DNA of 36,094 nucleotides from CAZCCC01 sp964535715. Its GTDB lineage: Bacteria; Patescibacteriota; Patescibacteriia; Buchananbacterales; UBA6539. A model generated the notes under the pieces. The model made no database searches, was not told the origin of the DNA, and was given only the letters and a program-made list of their open reading frames with translations. This document shows positions 30,605 through 36,094 of this stretch, piece by piece. Location: NCBI GenBank assembly GCA_964535715.1, contig CAZHUO010000014.1, positions 1-36,094 on the forward strand, given 5' to 3'. The stretch's first letter is position 1. The number at the start of each line of letters is the position of its first letter. Both the position numbers and the translations under genes were made by a program.

Positions 30605-31543
30605 ATGCAAAACTCCGAAATTAGAAAAGACTATATCCAAGAAAAATACGTCATCATTGCCCCAAAAAGAAGCAATAGACCCCATGATTTTATAAGGCCT
30701 AAAGTATTTAAGCTCGCAAAAAGGCAAGATTGCGTTTTCTGCCCGAAAAATGCCAACAAAGCCGGCCAGATCCTGCTAACTGTAAATGAGACCAAAGAAA
30801 AAAGAGAGCCTTGGGCGATAAAAGTTCTGGCCAATAAATTCCCGACAGTTTCGCCAAAAAATATGAAAGCTTACGGACGGCAAGAAGTCATCATTGAAAC
30901 GCCGGATCATAAAAAAGAAATTGAGGATTTAACTGAAGAAAGAATTGCTGAAATTTTAAATGTTTATGCCCAGCGCACCAATGCAATTTCCCGCGACAAA
31001 AAAATTGAATATATTTTAATATTCAAAAATGGAGGCGGAGCAGCCGGTGCATCGCTGCAGCACGCTCATTCTCAAATTTTTGCAACTGAATTTTTGCCGC
31101 CTCATCTTAAGGACAAATCACAAAGAGTCCAAGCTTACAAGTTGGAAAAAAGAACCTGCGTTTACTGCGATGTAATTAAAAAAGAAAGCAAATCTTCCCG
31201 AAAAGTATTTGAAGATAATAATATGATTGCTTTCTGCCCCTATGCTTCAATGCACAATTATGAGATATGGCTTGTGCCCAAACGGCATTTGGACAATATC
31301 ACCATGCTTAACCAAAAAGAAAAATTAAGTTTTGCCAAATTCCTTAAACAAATTCTTAAAAAAATAAACCTGCTTGGCTTGCCTTACAATTATTATTTTC
31401 ACCAAGTAATTAATGATGAAGACCAGCACTTGTATATGAAGATAACTCCGAGGGGCAGTGTTTGGGCCGGCGTGGAAATCGGCTCGGGCTTAATAATCAA
31501 TCCGGTTCCGCCCGAAGAAGCGGCTAAGTTTTACCGGAAATAA
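30605..31543 (+). CDS. galT: Galactose-1-phosphate uridylyltransferase-like protein
   Basis: A 312-aa HIT-superfamily nucleotidyltransferase. Two zinc-type Cys pairs are visible: CVFC (43-46) and CVYC (185-188). The active-site block GASLQHAHSQIFA has His153 and His155, the latter at the catalytic position of the GalT H-P-H motif (Pro replaced by Ala). NYEIWLVPKRHLDNI and the C-terminal HLYMKITPRGSVWAGVEIGSGLIINPV are family-typical. It would exchange nucleotidyl groups between UDP-glucose and galactose-1-P. ADP-glucose phosphorylase-type activity is an alternative in this family and would fit the neighbouring glycogen genes. It has its own promoter. Confidence 0.85.
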   Translation: MQNSEIRKDYIQEKYVIIAPKRSNRPHDFIRPKVFKLAKRQDCVFCPKNANKAGQILLTVNETKEKREPWAIKVLANKFPTVSPKNMKAYGRQEVIIETPDHKKEIEDLTEERIAEILNVYAQRTNAISRDKKIEYILIFKNGGGAAGASLQHAHSQIFATEFLPPHLKDKSQRVQAYKLEKRTCVYCDVIKKESKSSRKVFEDNNMIAFCPYASMHNYEIWLVPKRHLDNITMLNQKEKLSFAKFLKQILKKINLLGLPYNYYFHQVINDEDQHLYMKITPRGSVWAGVEIGSGLIINPVPPEEAAKFYRK

Positions 31544-31589
31544 ATTTTGAATTTTTAATTTTTGCTTTATAGGCGCATTTACTGCACAT

Positions 31590-31625
31590 CTACGCCATAG
31601 GCGGACAAGCGCCTTTGGCGGAGAA
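31590..31625. repeat. CGCC/GGCG double hairpin
   Basis: CGCCATAGGCGG and GCGCCTTTGGCGGA occur 6 nt apart, each forming a 4-bp CGCC/GGCG stem, in an otherwise AT-rich 167-bp spacer after the GalT-like gene. They could also cross-pair. No coding potential. Confidence 0.45.
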
Positions 31626-31647
31626 TTTAGATTCAATTGTTAATTTT

Positions 31648-31682
31648 AAAAAGTCGCTAAATAGGCGATTTTTTGGTATAAT
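31648..31682 (+). promoter_or_regulatory. Fused terminator-promoter module before grpB-like gene
   Basis: The stem TCGCT (31654-31658) / GGCGA (31664-31668), with an A-tract before it, is followed by TTTTTT (31669-31674). The last T of the tract starts the extended -10 TGGTATAAT (TATAAT 31677-31682). The 14-mer TTTTTTGGTATAAT is repeated exactly at 35897-35910. The ATG is 28 nt further on. Confidence 0.65.
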
Positions 31683-31710
31683 ATCAACATAACTAAAAAT
31701 AATACAATTT

Positions 31711-32226
31711 ATGCTGGGACTTAAGCGCGGAACGGTCAAACTTGCAAGCCATCATAAAGAATGGGCAAAACTCTTTAAAAAAGAAAAAAGATTACTGCTT
31801 AAAACATTCGGCAAAAAAATTATTAATATTCAGCATATTGGCAGTACCGCTATTTTCGGCGTGCCGGCTAAACCGATAATTGATATCGAAATTTCCATTC
31901 TTTCGCTTGACCGCTTATATGTTTTAAAATTCGTAAGACCTCTTAAAAAGCTGGGCTATTCATATATGCACAAATTCCCGACTCGCCATTTTTTTGCCAA
32001 GGGACCGGAAGAAAATAGAACCCATCACTTAAGTTTGGTAAAAGCCAGCAGCAAAAAAGGTTTAAAAGAAACTGTTTTATTCCGCGATTATTTAAAAAAT
32101 AACGCAGGCGCCAGAAAAGAATATATCAAACTCAAACAAAAACTTGTAAAAAAATTTGCATCTGATCGGAAGTCCTATACCTTGGGTAAAGAAAAATTTA
32201 TTAAAAAAATATTAAAAAAAACATAA
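31711..32226 (+). CDS. GrpB family protein (UPF0157, nucleotidyltransferase fold)
   Basis: A 171-aa protein of the GrpB/UPF0157 family. The signature IQHIGSTAIFGVPAKPIIDIEI (about residues 40-61) is the G-S-T...D-x-E nucleotidyltransferase-like core. FAKGPEENRTHHLSLV near residue 93 and the C-terminal FRDYLKNNAGARKEYIKLKQKL and YTLGKEKFI segments are also family-typical. Biochemical function is not established; some relatives are fused to CoaE kinase. It heads a run of small genes with its own terminator-promoter module. Confidence 0.87.
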   Translation: MLGLKRGTVKLASHHKEWAKLFKKEKRLLLKTFGKKIINIQHIGSTAIFGVPAKPIIDIEISILSLDRLYVLKFVRPLKKLGYSYMHKFPTRHFFAKGPEENRTHHLSLVKASSKKGLKETVLFRDYLKNNAGARKEYIKLKQKLVKKFASDRKSYTLGKEKFIKKILKKT

Positions 32227-32240
32227 ACTGAAAATAGCTT

Positions 32241-32627
32241 ATGAAAAAAAAGTATTTATTGATAATTCTGCTGCTGATTTCATTTACCTCTATTATTGTT
32301 ATTCTTTATAGCAATAAATCTTGGACTTATTTTTTTAACCCTGAAATCAGTGCCGGCAAAAAAGAAGAAATTAAATCTTGCATTAAAGGCGGCGGAATAT
32401 GGGAATTATTGCCCAACAGCTGCGTTGATAATTGTGATTATATCAGAAGACCTATAAAAACGATTGATTATAATGATTCAGAAGAAAACAAAAAAACACT
32501 TACAATTGTACCCGCATCAAATAAAATTGATTATGGATTTTATTGTCAACAGTCGGCAACTTTGGGCTGTAATTGCGGCTCAAAAAATTGCTGGGACAAA
32601 AAAAATAAAAAATGCGAACCTAATTAA
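32241..32627 (+). CDS. Small cysteine-rich exported or membrane-anchored protein
   Basis: A 128-aa protein with an N-terminal hydrophobic helix (about residues 4-23; no clear cleavage site) and an extracytoplasmic domain with eight cysteines: CIKGGGIWELLPNSCVDNC, then YCQQSATLGCNCGSKNCW and a last KKCEPN. The pattern suggests a compact disulfide-bonded or metal-binding module. I have seen similar C-x-C-G...C-W endings in CPR hypothetical proteins but cannot name a family. It is 14 nt after the GrpB gene, so probably co-transcribed. Confidence 0.75.
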   Translation: MKKKYLLIILLLISFTSIIVILYSNKSWTYFFNPEISAGKKEEIKSCIKGGGIWELLPNSCVDNCDYIRRPIKTIDYNDSEENKKTLTIVPASNKIDYGFYCQQSATLGCNCGSKNCWDKKNKKCEPN

Positions 32628-32644
32628 TTTAATTAAAAAATTAT

Positions 32645-32728
32645 ATGATTGCACTTGGAATAATAATCGTAATAGCATTAGTTGCAGGAGCTATAATAAT
32701 GGGCATTAGGGAAGACAAAAATAAATAA
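32645..32728 (+). CDS. 27-aa single-helix membrane peptide
   Basis: ATG 32645 opens a 27-codon frame: MIALGIIIVIALVAGAIIM then GIREDKNK and TAA. It is one hydrophobic helix followed by a charged cytoplasmic-type tail, a plausible small membrane protein. It lies 17 nt after the cysteine-rich protein and 48 nt before the next gene, on the same strand. No clear Shine-Dalgarno. It competes with a longer overlapping frame (32464-32709) that mostly covers the cysteine-rich gene and looks non-coding. Confidence 0.45.
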   Translation: MIALGIIIVIALVAGAIIMGIREDKNK

Positions 32729-32776
32729 AAATTTAATTGATCAGTCAAGCTTGATTTATTATTAATTTAATAAAGA

Positions 32777-33358
32777 ATGGAAAATATTATTTGGAAAGAC
32801 AAAGAAAGAATTACCAAAAGAGAAAAATATATTTATAAAGCCATCATAATTGTAGGCAATTTACTGTATTTTCTAATGGCCTTAATAATGCTTGCTGTTT
32901 TTTCCTTTTTTCTTTGGCTTGGCTTATTCAACACTAACCTGTATATTTCAAATATTTTTATGTGGGTATTCTTCGTTTTATTAATTATTTTTGAGTCTTG
33001 GATTTTTAGAAACATAACTAAACCGCTTGAGCTTGCATCAGATGGAATAATTTTTACAAACAACAACGTACGGTTAAAAATTAAAAAAGAAGAAGTTAAA
33101 TCAATTACTATTGGAAAAATAGGAGAAATTAACAAATTGGGCAAATCTCTTTCATTGTCTAGATATCAGATAATATCATTATTTGGCTTGCAAGGATTAA
33201 TTTTCAGCAATTCACTTGATAACAACATTATTAGAATTGAAACTGAGAAAAAAAATTTTTCACCAACTGTCACGGACATTTCGGGATTAATTAAAAATCT
33301 TGAAAAAATTGGAATAAAATCAGTTAAAAAAAATAATATTTTCTATAATAAAAATTAA
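32777..33358 (+). CDS. Membrane protein with PH-like domain
   Basis: A 193-aa protein with two hydrophobic helices (about 25-48 and 54-75) followed by a cytoplasmic beta-rich domain. The latter begins KPLELASDGIIFTNNNVRLKIKKEEVKSITIGKIG, resembling bacterial pleckstrin-homology-type domains (bPH/YdbT style). RIETEKKNFSPTVTDISGLIKNLEKIG ends the domain. Function unknown; homologues are usually membrane-associated accessory proteins. It sits in the run of small genes between GrpB and TspO. Confidence 0.65.
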   Translation: MENIIWKDKERITKREKYIYKAIIIVGNLLYFLMALIMLAVFSFFLWLGLFNTNLYISNIFMWVFFVLLIIFESWIFRNITKPLELASDGIIFTNNNVRLKIKKEEVKSITIGKIGEINKLGKSLSLSRYQIISLFGLQGLIFSNSLDNNIIRIETEKKNFSPTVTDISGLIKNLEKIGIKSVKKNNIFYNKN

Positions 33359-33367
33359 TAAAAACCT

Positions 33368-33841
33368 ATGAAAAAAACACTTCAAATCATTTTGGCAATT
33401 ATAATTTGCGAGGCGGCCGGAATAATCGGCTCAATTGCCACTACCCCGGCAATTCCGACCTGGTATGCCGGTTTGCAAAAACCAAGCTTTAATCCGCCAA
33501 GTTGGCTCTTCGGCCCGGTTTGGATTACGCTTTACGCTTTGATGGGAATCGCTTTATTTTTGGTTTGGAAAAAAAGAAAAGAAAATAAGCTGGCCAAGCC
33601 GGCAATAATTTTATTTTCAGCCCATTTGGTCTTAAATGCCATTTGGTCTATTCTTTTTTTCGGCCTTCAAAATCCGTTTTGGGCCTTAATTGACATTGCT
33701 ATTCTTTGGCTTATGATTGTAATTTTAATAGGGCTTTTCTGGCAGATTAAAAAACCGTCCGCTTATTTGCTGCTTCCCTATCTGGCATGGGTAAGCTTTG
33801 CCAGTATTTTGAACTTTGCTATTTGGCGCTTAAATGGCTAA
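33368..33841 (+). CDS. tspO: TspO/MBR family protein
   Basis: A 157-aa membrane protein with five helices, the TspO/mitochondrial benzodiazepine receptor fold that binds tetrapyrroles. Diagnostic: WYAGLQKPSFNPPSWLFGPVWITLYALMGIALFLVW (residues 32-67), HLVLNAIWSILFFGLQNPFWALIDI, and a C-terminal YLAWVSFASILNFAIWRLN. Length is normal. It begins 9 nt after the preceding gene. The ligand in an organism with little or no visible heme pathway is unclear. Confidence 0.93.
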   Translation: MKKTLQIILAIIICEAAGIIGSIATTPAIPTWYAGLQKPSFNPPSWLFGPVWITLYALMGIALFLVWKKRKENKLAKPAIILFSAHLVLNAIWSILFFGLQNPFWALIDIAILWLMIVILIGLFWQIKKPSAYLLLPYLAWVSFASILNFAIWRLNG

Positions 33842-33892
33842 AAAAGCCTTCATTTTTGAAATAAAAATTAAACTTATTGCGTATTATTTTAT

Positions 33893-34459
33893 ATGGCAGA
33901 AACCCCTGATTTTCAAAAAAAATCAGACCAGGAAATTGTCCAGCTGACCCTTGGGGAACAGGACAATTTTTTGTATATTGTCAACCGCTATGAAAAAAAA
34001 CTTCTTTATTTTATCATGCGAATTTCAAGCGTTTCATTGGAAGAAGCCCAGGATCTTTTGCAGGAAATATTCATAAAAATCTACCAAAATCTCAATAGTT
34101 ATGACCAGACGCTTAAATTTTCTTCCTGGGCTTACCGCATCGCCAGAAACCATGTAATTTCCCACCATCGAAAAAATAAAAATAAGCCGTCAATGGTTTA
34201 CGTCGAAGTAAACGAAGAAGCTTTAAATAACTTGGCAGATGAATTTGATATTAATAAAAAAATTGACCATCAAATATTGAAAGAAAATATCAGCCAATCA
34301 TTAAATAATATTGAAAATAAATATCGGGAAATAATTATATTGAAATATTTTGAAGAAAAAAGCTATCAGGAAATTTCCGACATTTTAAAAATGCCCCCCG
34401 GAACCGTTGCCACTTATCTGAGCCGGGGCAAAAAACAATTTAAAAACCTATTTAAATAA
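33893..34459 (+). CDS. ECF-type RNA polymerase sigma factor
   Basis: A 188-aa sigma-70 family factor with regions 2 and 4 only. Region 2 includes EAQDLLQEIFIKIYQNL (about 47-63) and FSSWAYRIARNHVISHHRK. Region 4 includes YREIIILKYFEEKSYQEISDILKMPPGTVATYLSRGKKQF (about 144-183), a complete helix-turn-helix. The ATG at 33893 follows a TATTAT sequence by only 5 nt, so a leaderless transcript is possible. One nucleotide separates its stop from the next gene's ATG, so the membrane protein downstream is its likely partner (anti-sigma role inferred). Confidence 0.92.
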   Translation: MAETPDFQKKSDQEIVQLTLGEQDNFLYIVNRYEKKLLYFIMRISSVSLEEAQDLLQEIFIKIYQNLNSYDQTLKFSSWAYRIARNHVISHHRKNKNKPSMVYVEVNEEALNNLADEFDINKKIDHQILKENISQSLNNIENKYREIIILKYFEEKSYQEISDILKMPPGTVATYLSRGKKQFKNLFK

Positions 34460-34460
34460 T

Positions 34461-35177
34461 ATGAACGAGCAATCAAGCGGGGAAAAAATATTGGAAAAAA
34501 TAAAACAAGCCCATATCAAGCCGAAACCGCGCTGGGAATTTTTGCTTAAAAACTGTGTAATTTGGGCGTTTTTTATAATCTCAATTCTTATTGGCAGCCT
34601 GTCTTTTGGCATAATGATTTTTATGTTTAAAAATAACTGTTTGCAGCATTTTATAAACACAAGCGGAGTTTTCCAAAAATTTCTTATCGGTTTGCCGTAT
34701 TTCTGGCTGTTAATTCTAATTGCCTTTATTACCATTGCCTTTTACAATTTTAAGCATACAAACAAAGGCTATAGGCATAATCCCCTTTTTATCGTTTCAG
34801 CCGGTATTCTTTTGAGCATAATTATCGGATCGATTGTTTATGCAATCGGCGGCAGTGAAAAGCTTGAGGATATTTTCTACCGAAAAATGCCATTTTATCA
34901 AAAAATGATGAAATTTCAAGGCCGAATGCTTTTTGATCCGCAAAAGGGAAGAGTTCCCGGAATTGTAATAGAAATAAATAAAGATTATATAAAAATTCAA
35001 GACTTTATGGGAAAAATCCACAGCATCTCAACTTCAACTGATCAATTTGTAATCGGCCAAAGAATAATCATTTACGGAAAGCCGCAAATTGATAATTCGT
35101 GTCCTTGTGAATTAAAGCCATTGATAAAAACTGAACACTTCAAGCCCAAGCCTTGCCCTAGGTGTCTCAATAACTAA
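34461..35177 (+). CDS. Three-helix membrane protein, candidate anti-sigma partner
   Basis: A 238-aa protein with a cytoplasmic N-terminal ~27 residues (MNEQSSGEKILEKIKQAH), three hydrophobic helices (about 29-55, 71-94 and 107-128) and a soluble C-terminal domain with beta-barrel-like sequence (GIVIEINKDYIKIQDFMGKIHSISTS). It ends in a cysteine cluster, CPC and CPRC, separated by about 14 residues, which may bind a metal. Position directly behind an ECF sigma gene is the classic place for an anti-sigma factor, but I see no ZAS-type HxxxCxxC motif in the N-terminus. I do not recognise a family. Confidence 0.7.
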   Translation: MNEQSSGEKILEKIKQAHIKPKPRWEFLLKNCVIWAFFIISILIGSLSFGIMIFMFKNNCLQHFINTSGVFQKFLIGLPYFWLLILIAFITIAFYNFKHTNKGYRHNPLFIVSAGILLSIIIGSIVYAIGGSEKLEDIFYRKMPFYQKMMKFQGRMLFDPQKGRVPGIVIEINKDYIKIQDFMGKIHSISTSTDQFVIGQRIIIYGKPQIDNSCPCELKPLIKTEHFKPKPCPRCLNN

Positions 35178-35217
35178 TTAAGTTTGAAAGAAAAAAAAGC
35201 GCTTAAGCGTAATAATA

Positions 35218-35250
35218 AATGTTAACCGTTAACCACTAATTATTAACATT
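35218..35250. repeat. AT-rich hairpin before the exported helical protein gene
   Basis: AATGTTAA (35218-35225) and TTAACATT (35243-35250) are perfect 8-nt complements that end 7 nt before the ATG at 35257. They could occlude the start region. A small AAGCGCTTAAGCG palindrome lies just upstream. Confidence 0.45.
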
Positions 35251-35256
35251 AAGCCT

Positions 35257-35694
35257 ATGAAACAAAAATTTTACCTTTCCGTTGCCGTCTTGGGACTTTT
35301 AATTACTACGGCAATAGTCGGCATAACCAGTTTTGCCGCAACTTCCTCAAATAACACTGATAATGGTTCTAGGGGGTTTTGCCAAAAGCAAAACAAAGAA
35401 GAAGCGATAAAAGCGATAAGCAACAGTGATTATTCCACATGGGAACAAGAAATGAAACAAAAAGTCCAAGATATGAGAGATCAAGCGGACAAAATCGAGC
35501 AGACTATAAACCAAGACACTTTCAATAAAATGGTTTTAGCCCATCAATTGATGCAGGAGGGTAAAACCGATGAAGCCAAAGCAATATTTGAAGAGCTTGG
35601 CATGCCGGGAGTGGGGCCGCGCCAAATGGGCAAGGGCATGCAAAAGGGGTCTTGTCCATATCAAAATCAAGCAATTGGACAACAAGAAAATTAA
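35257..35694 (+). CDS. Exported small helical protein
   Basis: A 145-aa protein with an N-terminal signal peptide (cleavage near TSFA, about residue 27). The mature chain is polar and helical: NKEEAIKAISNSDYSTWEQEMKQ, a charged coiled-coil-like segment, then FNKMVLAHQLMQEGKTDEAKAIFEELGM (about 88-115). The C-terminus is glycine/methionine-rich with one cysteine (GMQKGSCPY), and another cysteine sits near the mature N-terminus (GFCQKQ). The 'NSDY..W' plus 'GKTDEAKAI..ELG' arrangement resembles CPR exported hypothetical proteins I recall. It follows the sigma factor pair, so it could be the regulated output or a signal sensor, by loose analogy with CpxP/Spy-like proteins. Confidence 0.7.
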   Translation: MKQKFYLSVAVLGLLITTAIVGITSFAATSSNNTDNGSRGFCQKQNKEEAIKAISNSDYSTWEQEMKQKVQDMRDQADKIEQTINQDTFNKMVLAHQLMQEGKTDEAKAIFEELGMPGVGPRQMGKGMQKGSCPYQNQAIGQQEN

Positions 35695-35848
35695 ATAAAG
35701 GGTATTTTGGCCGCGGATCAATTCCCCGACGCGTCAAAGTAGCTTTAGCGACGGAGCGCTGTGGGGTATTTCACCCTTCGATGGCTCCTCATCTCGGAAG
35801 CAAAAAATCACAGTTTTTTTGCTCCACTCGACTTACGTCGCCAATAAA
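35694..35848. repeat. Non-coding element, short copy (related to 3105-3408)
   Basis: It starts at the stop codon of the exported helical protein with AATAAAGGGTATT (35694-35706). It shares the middle block GGAGCGCTGTGGGGTATTTC...GATGGCTCCTC (35752-35790) and ends with CTTACGTCGCCAATAAA (35832-35848). The left ~95 nt align with the long copy at nearly the same internal spacing; about 150 nt of the long copy's interior is absent. It has its own hairpins: GGGT/ACCC, AGCAAAAAA/TTTTTTGCT with loop TCACAG, and CGAC/GTCG. Short ORFs over it look non-coding. Confidence 0.6.
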
Positions 35849-35865
35849 AGGTTAATCTCCTTTCC

Positions 35866-35910
35866 AAAAGCCGACTCTATCTTTATAAAAGAGCGGTTTT
35901 TTGGTATAAT
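35866..35910 (+). promoter_or_regulatory. Fused terminator-promoter module before the ROK gene
   Basis: The stem CCG-a-CTCT (35871-35878) / AGAGCGG (35890-35896) is followed by TTTTTT (35897-35902), which runs into the extended -10 TGGTATAAT (TATAAT 35905-35910). The ATG is only 10 nt after the -10, so the mRNA would have a leader of just a few nucleotides. Confidence 0.65.
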
Positions 35911-35919
35911 TAAAGCATT

Positions 35920-36094
35920 ATGAATTATTATATCGGCCTTGATGTGGGCGGGACAAAAATTGCAGCCGGTCTTATTTTTGGGAAAAAAATAATCAAAAAA
36001 GTAAAAACCCAAACCAGCGCCAAAGCCTCTAAATATCAGGTTATAAAAAACATCTGTTCGTCGATTGATTCGGTTTATTCCCAAAAAATAAAAG
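35920..36094 (+). CDS. ROK family sugar kinase/regulator (5' part)
   Basis: Only the first 58 codons lie in the window; the gene runs off the right edge. The sequence MNYYIGLDVGGTKIAAGL is the phosphate-1 (ATP-binding) motif of ROK-family glucokinases and related sugar kinases. After it come GKKIIKKVKTQTSAKA and YQVIKNICSSIDSV. Glucokinase is the likely role given the glucan genes upstream, but ROK members also phosphorylate other sugars or act as regulators. The ATG 10 nt after the -10 supports this start. Confidence 0.8.
   Translation, partial: MNYYIGLDVGGTKIAAGLIFGKKIIKKVKTQTSAKASKYQVIKNICSSIDSVYSQKIK

Noticed and set aside
32464..32709. 81-aa ORF overlapping the cysteine-rich protein
   Set aside because: Mostly a different frame of a better-supported gene, with no signal peptide or domain.
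35694..35848. Possible 23S rRNA fragment (minus strand GGAGCCATC...GAAATACC resembles a 23S segment)
   Set aside because: The similarity covers only about two dozen bases and the flanks do not continue as rRNA. The paired-stem copy at 3.1 kb diverges from rRNA further.
303..36094. UGA recoding to glycine as in Gracilibacteria/SR1
   Set aside because: TGA ends several genes precisely at ATGA overlaps, and no conserved glycine coincides with an in-frame TGA.
1..36094. Transposase, integrase, prophage or toxin-antitoxin genes
   Set aside because: None of the frames shows the relevant motifs. The lipoprotein insertion has no recombinase or clear target duplication.

Overview
The window looks like a chromosomal contig from a Patescibacteria (Candidate Phyla Radiation) bacterium, probably near the Parcubacteria/ABY1 lineages. 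This is inferred from the AT-rich sequence, very tight gene packing, a large family of short two-helix 'T4SS pilin' proteins, the mix of GT-C and GT2 glycosyltransferases, and short leaders with extended -10 promoters. TGA is used as a stop in several ATGA overlaps (for example 7348-7351, 18274-18277 and 29478-29481), so the standard bacterial code (table 11) applies and the UGA-glycine code of some CPR phyla does not. No species name can be supported.

Layout. (1) 1-2.6 kb: a tRNA-Ser(CGA) on the minus strand, divergent from galU, whose 5' leader is framed by a perfect inverted repeat, then an orphan extracellular solute-binding protein. (2) 2.6-9.2 kb: twelve paralogous VirB2/TrbC-like pilin genes. 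Three of them (3.6-4.8 kb) are nearly identical, have their own consensus promoter and strong Shine-Dalgarno sites, and are probably the major subunits. Eight more divergent copies follow almost end to end. The array is interrupted at 7.9-8.4 kb by a minus-strand lipoprotein gene of clearly different base composition, and a last pilin has its own promoter and terminator. (3) 9.26-11.2 kb: a DUF2079 membrane protein. (4) 22.3-11.2 kb, minus strand: one nine-gene operon of phosphoglucose/phosphomannose isomerase, two GT-C-like membrane proteins, three GT2 transferases (one DPM1-like) and three tandem GT-C-like paralogs. It reads as a polyprenyl-phosphate-sugar glycan or protein glycosylation assembly line. 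(5) 22.5-23.7 kb: yebC-ruvC, followed by 410 bp of hairpin repeats. (6) 24.1-31.5 kb: an unknown protein, a GH15 glucoamylase-like enzyme, glycogen synthase, a GH57 enzyme fused to an APH/maltokinase-like kinase domain, a polysaccharide pyruvyl transferase-like protein and a GalT-like enzyme. (7) 31.7-36.1 kb: GrpB, small membrane or exported proteins, TspO, an ECF sigma factor with a probable membrane partner and an exported helical protein, and the start of a ROK-family sugar kinase.

How it fits together: GalU, GalT, PGI/PMI and the ROK kinase would supply or interconvert activated hexoses. GlgA, GH15 and GH57-kinase would build and break an alpha-glucan store. The minus-strand operon would transfer sugars to lipid carriers and surface acceptors. 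The pilin array supplies surface fibres or secretion-system subunits that could be the glycosylated targets; that last link is inference.

The observations most worth following are the pilin array with its inserted lipoprotein, the GH57-kinase fusion, an uncharacterised two-copy non-coding element (3.1-3.4 kb and 35.7-35.85 kb), the switch-like galU leader, and fused terminator-promoter modules sharing an identical 14-mer.
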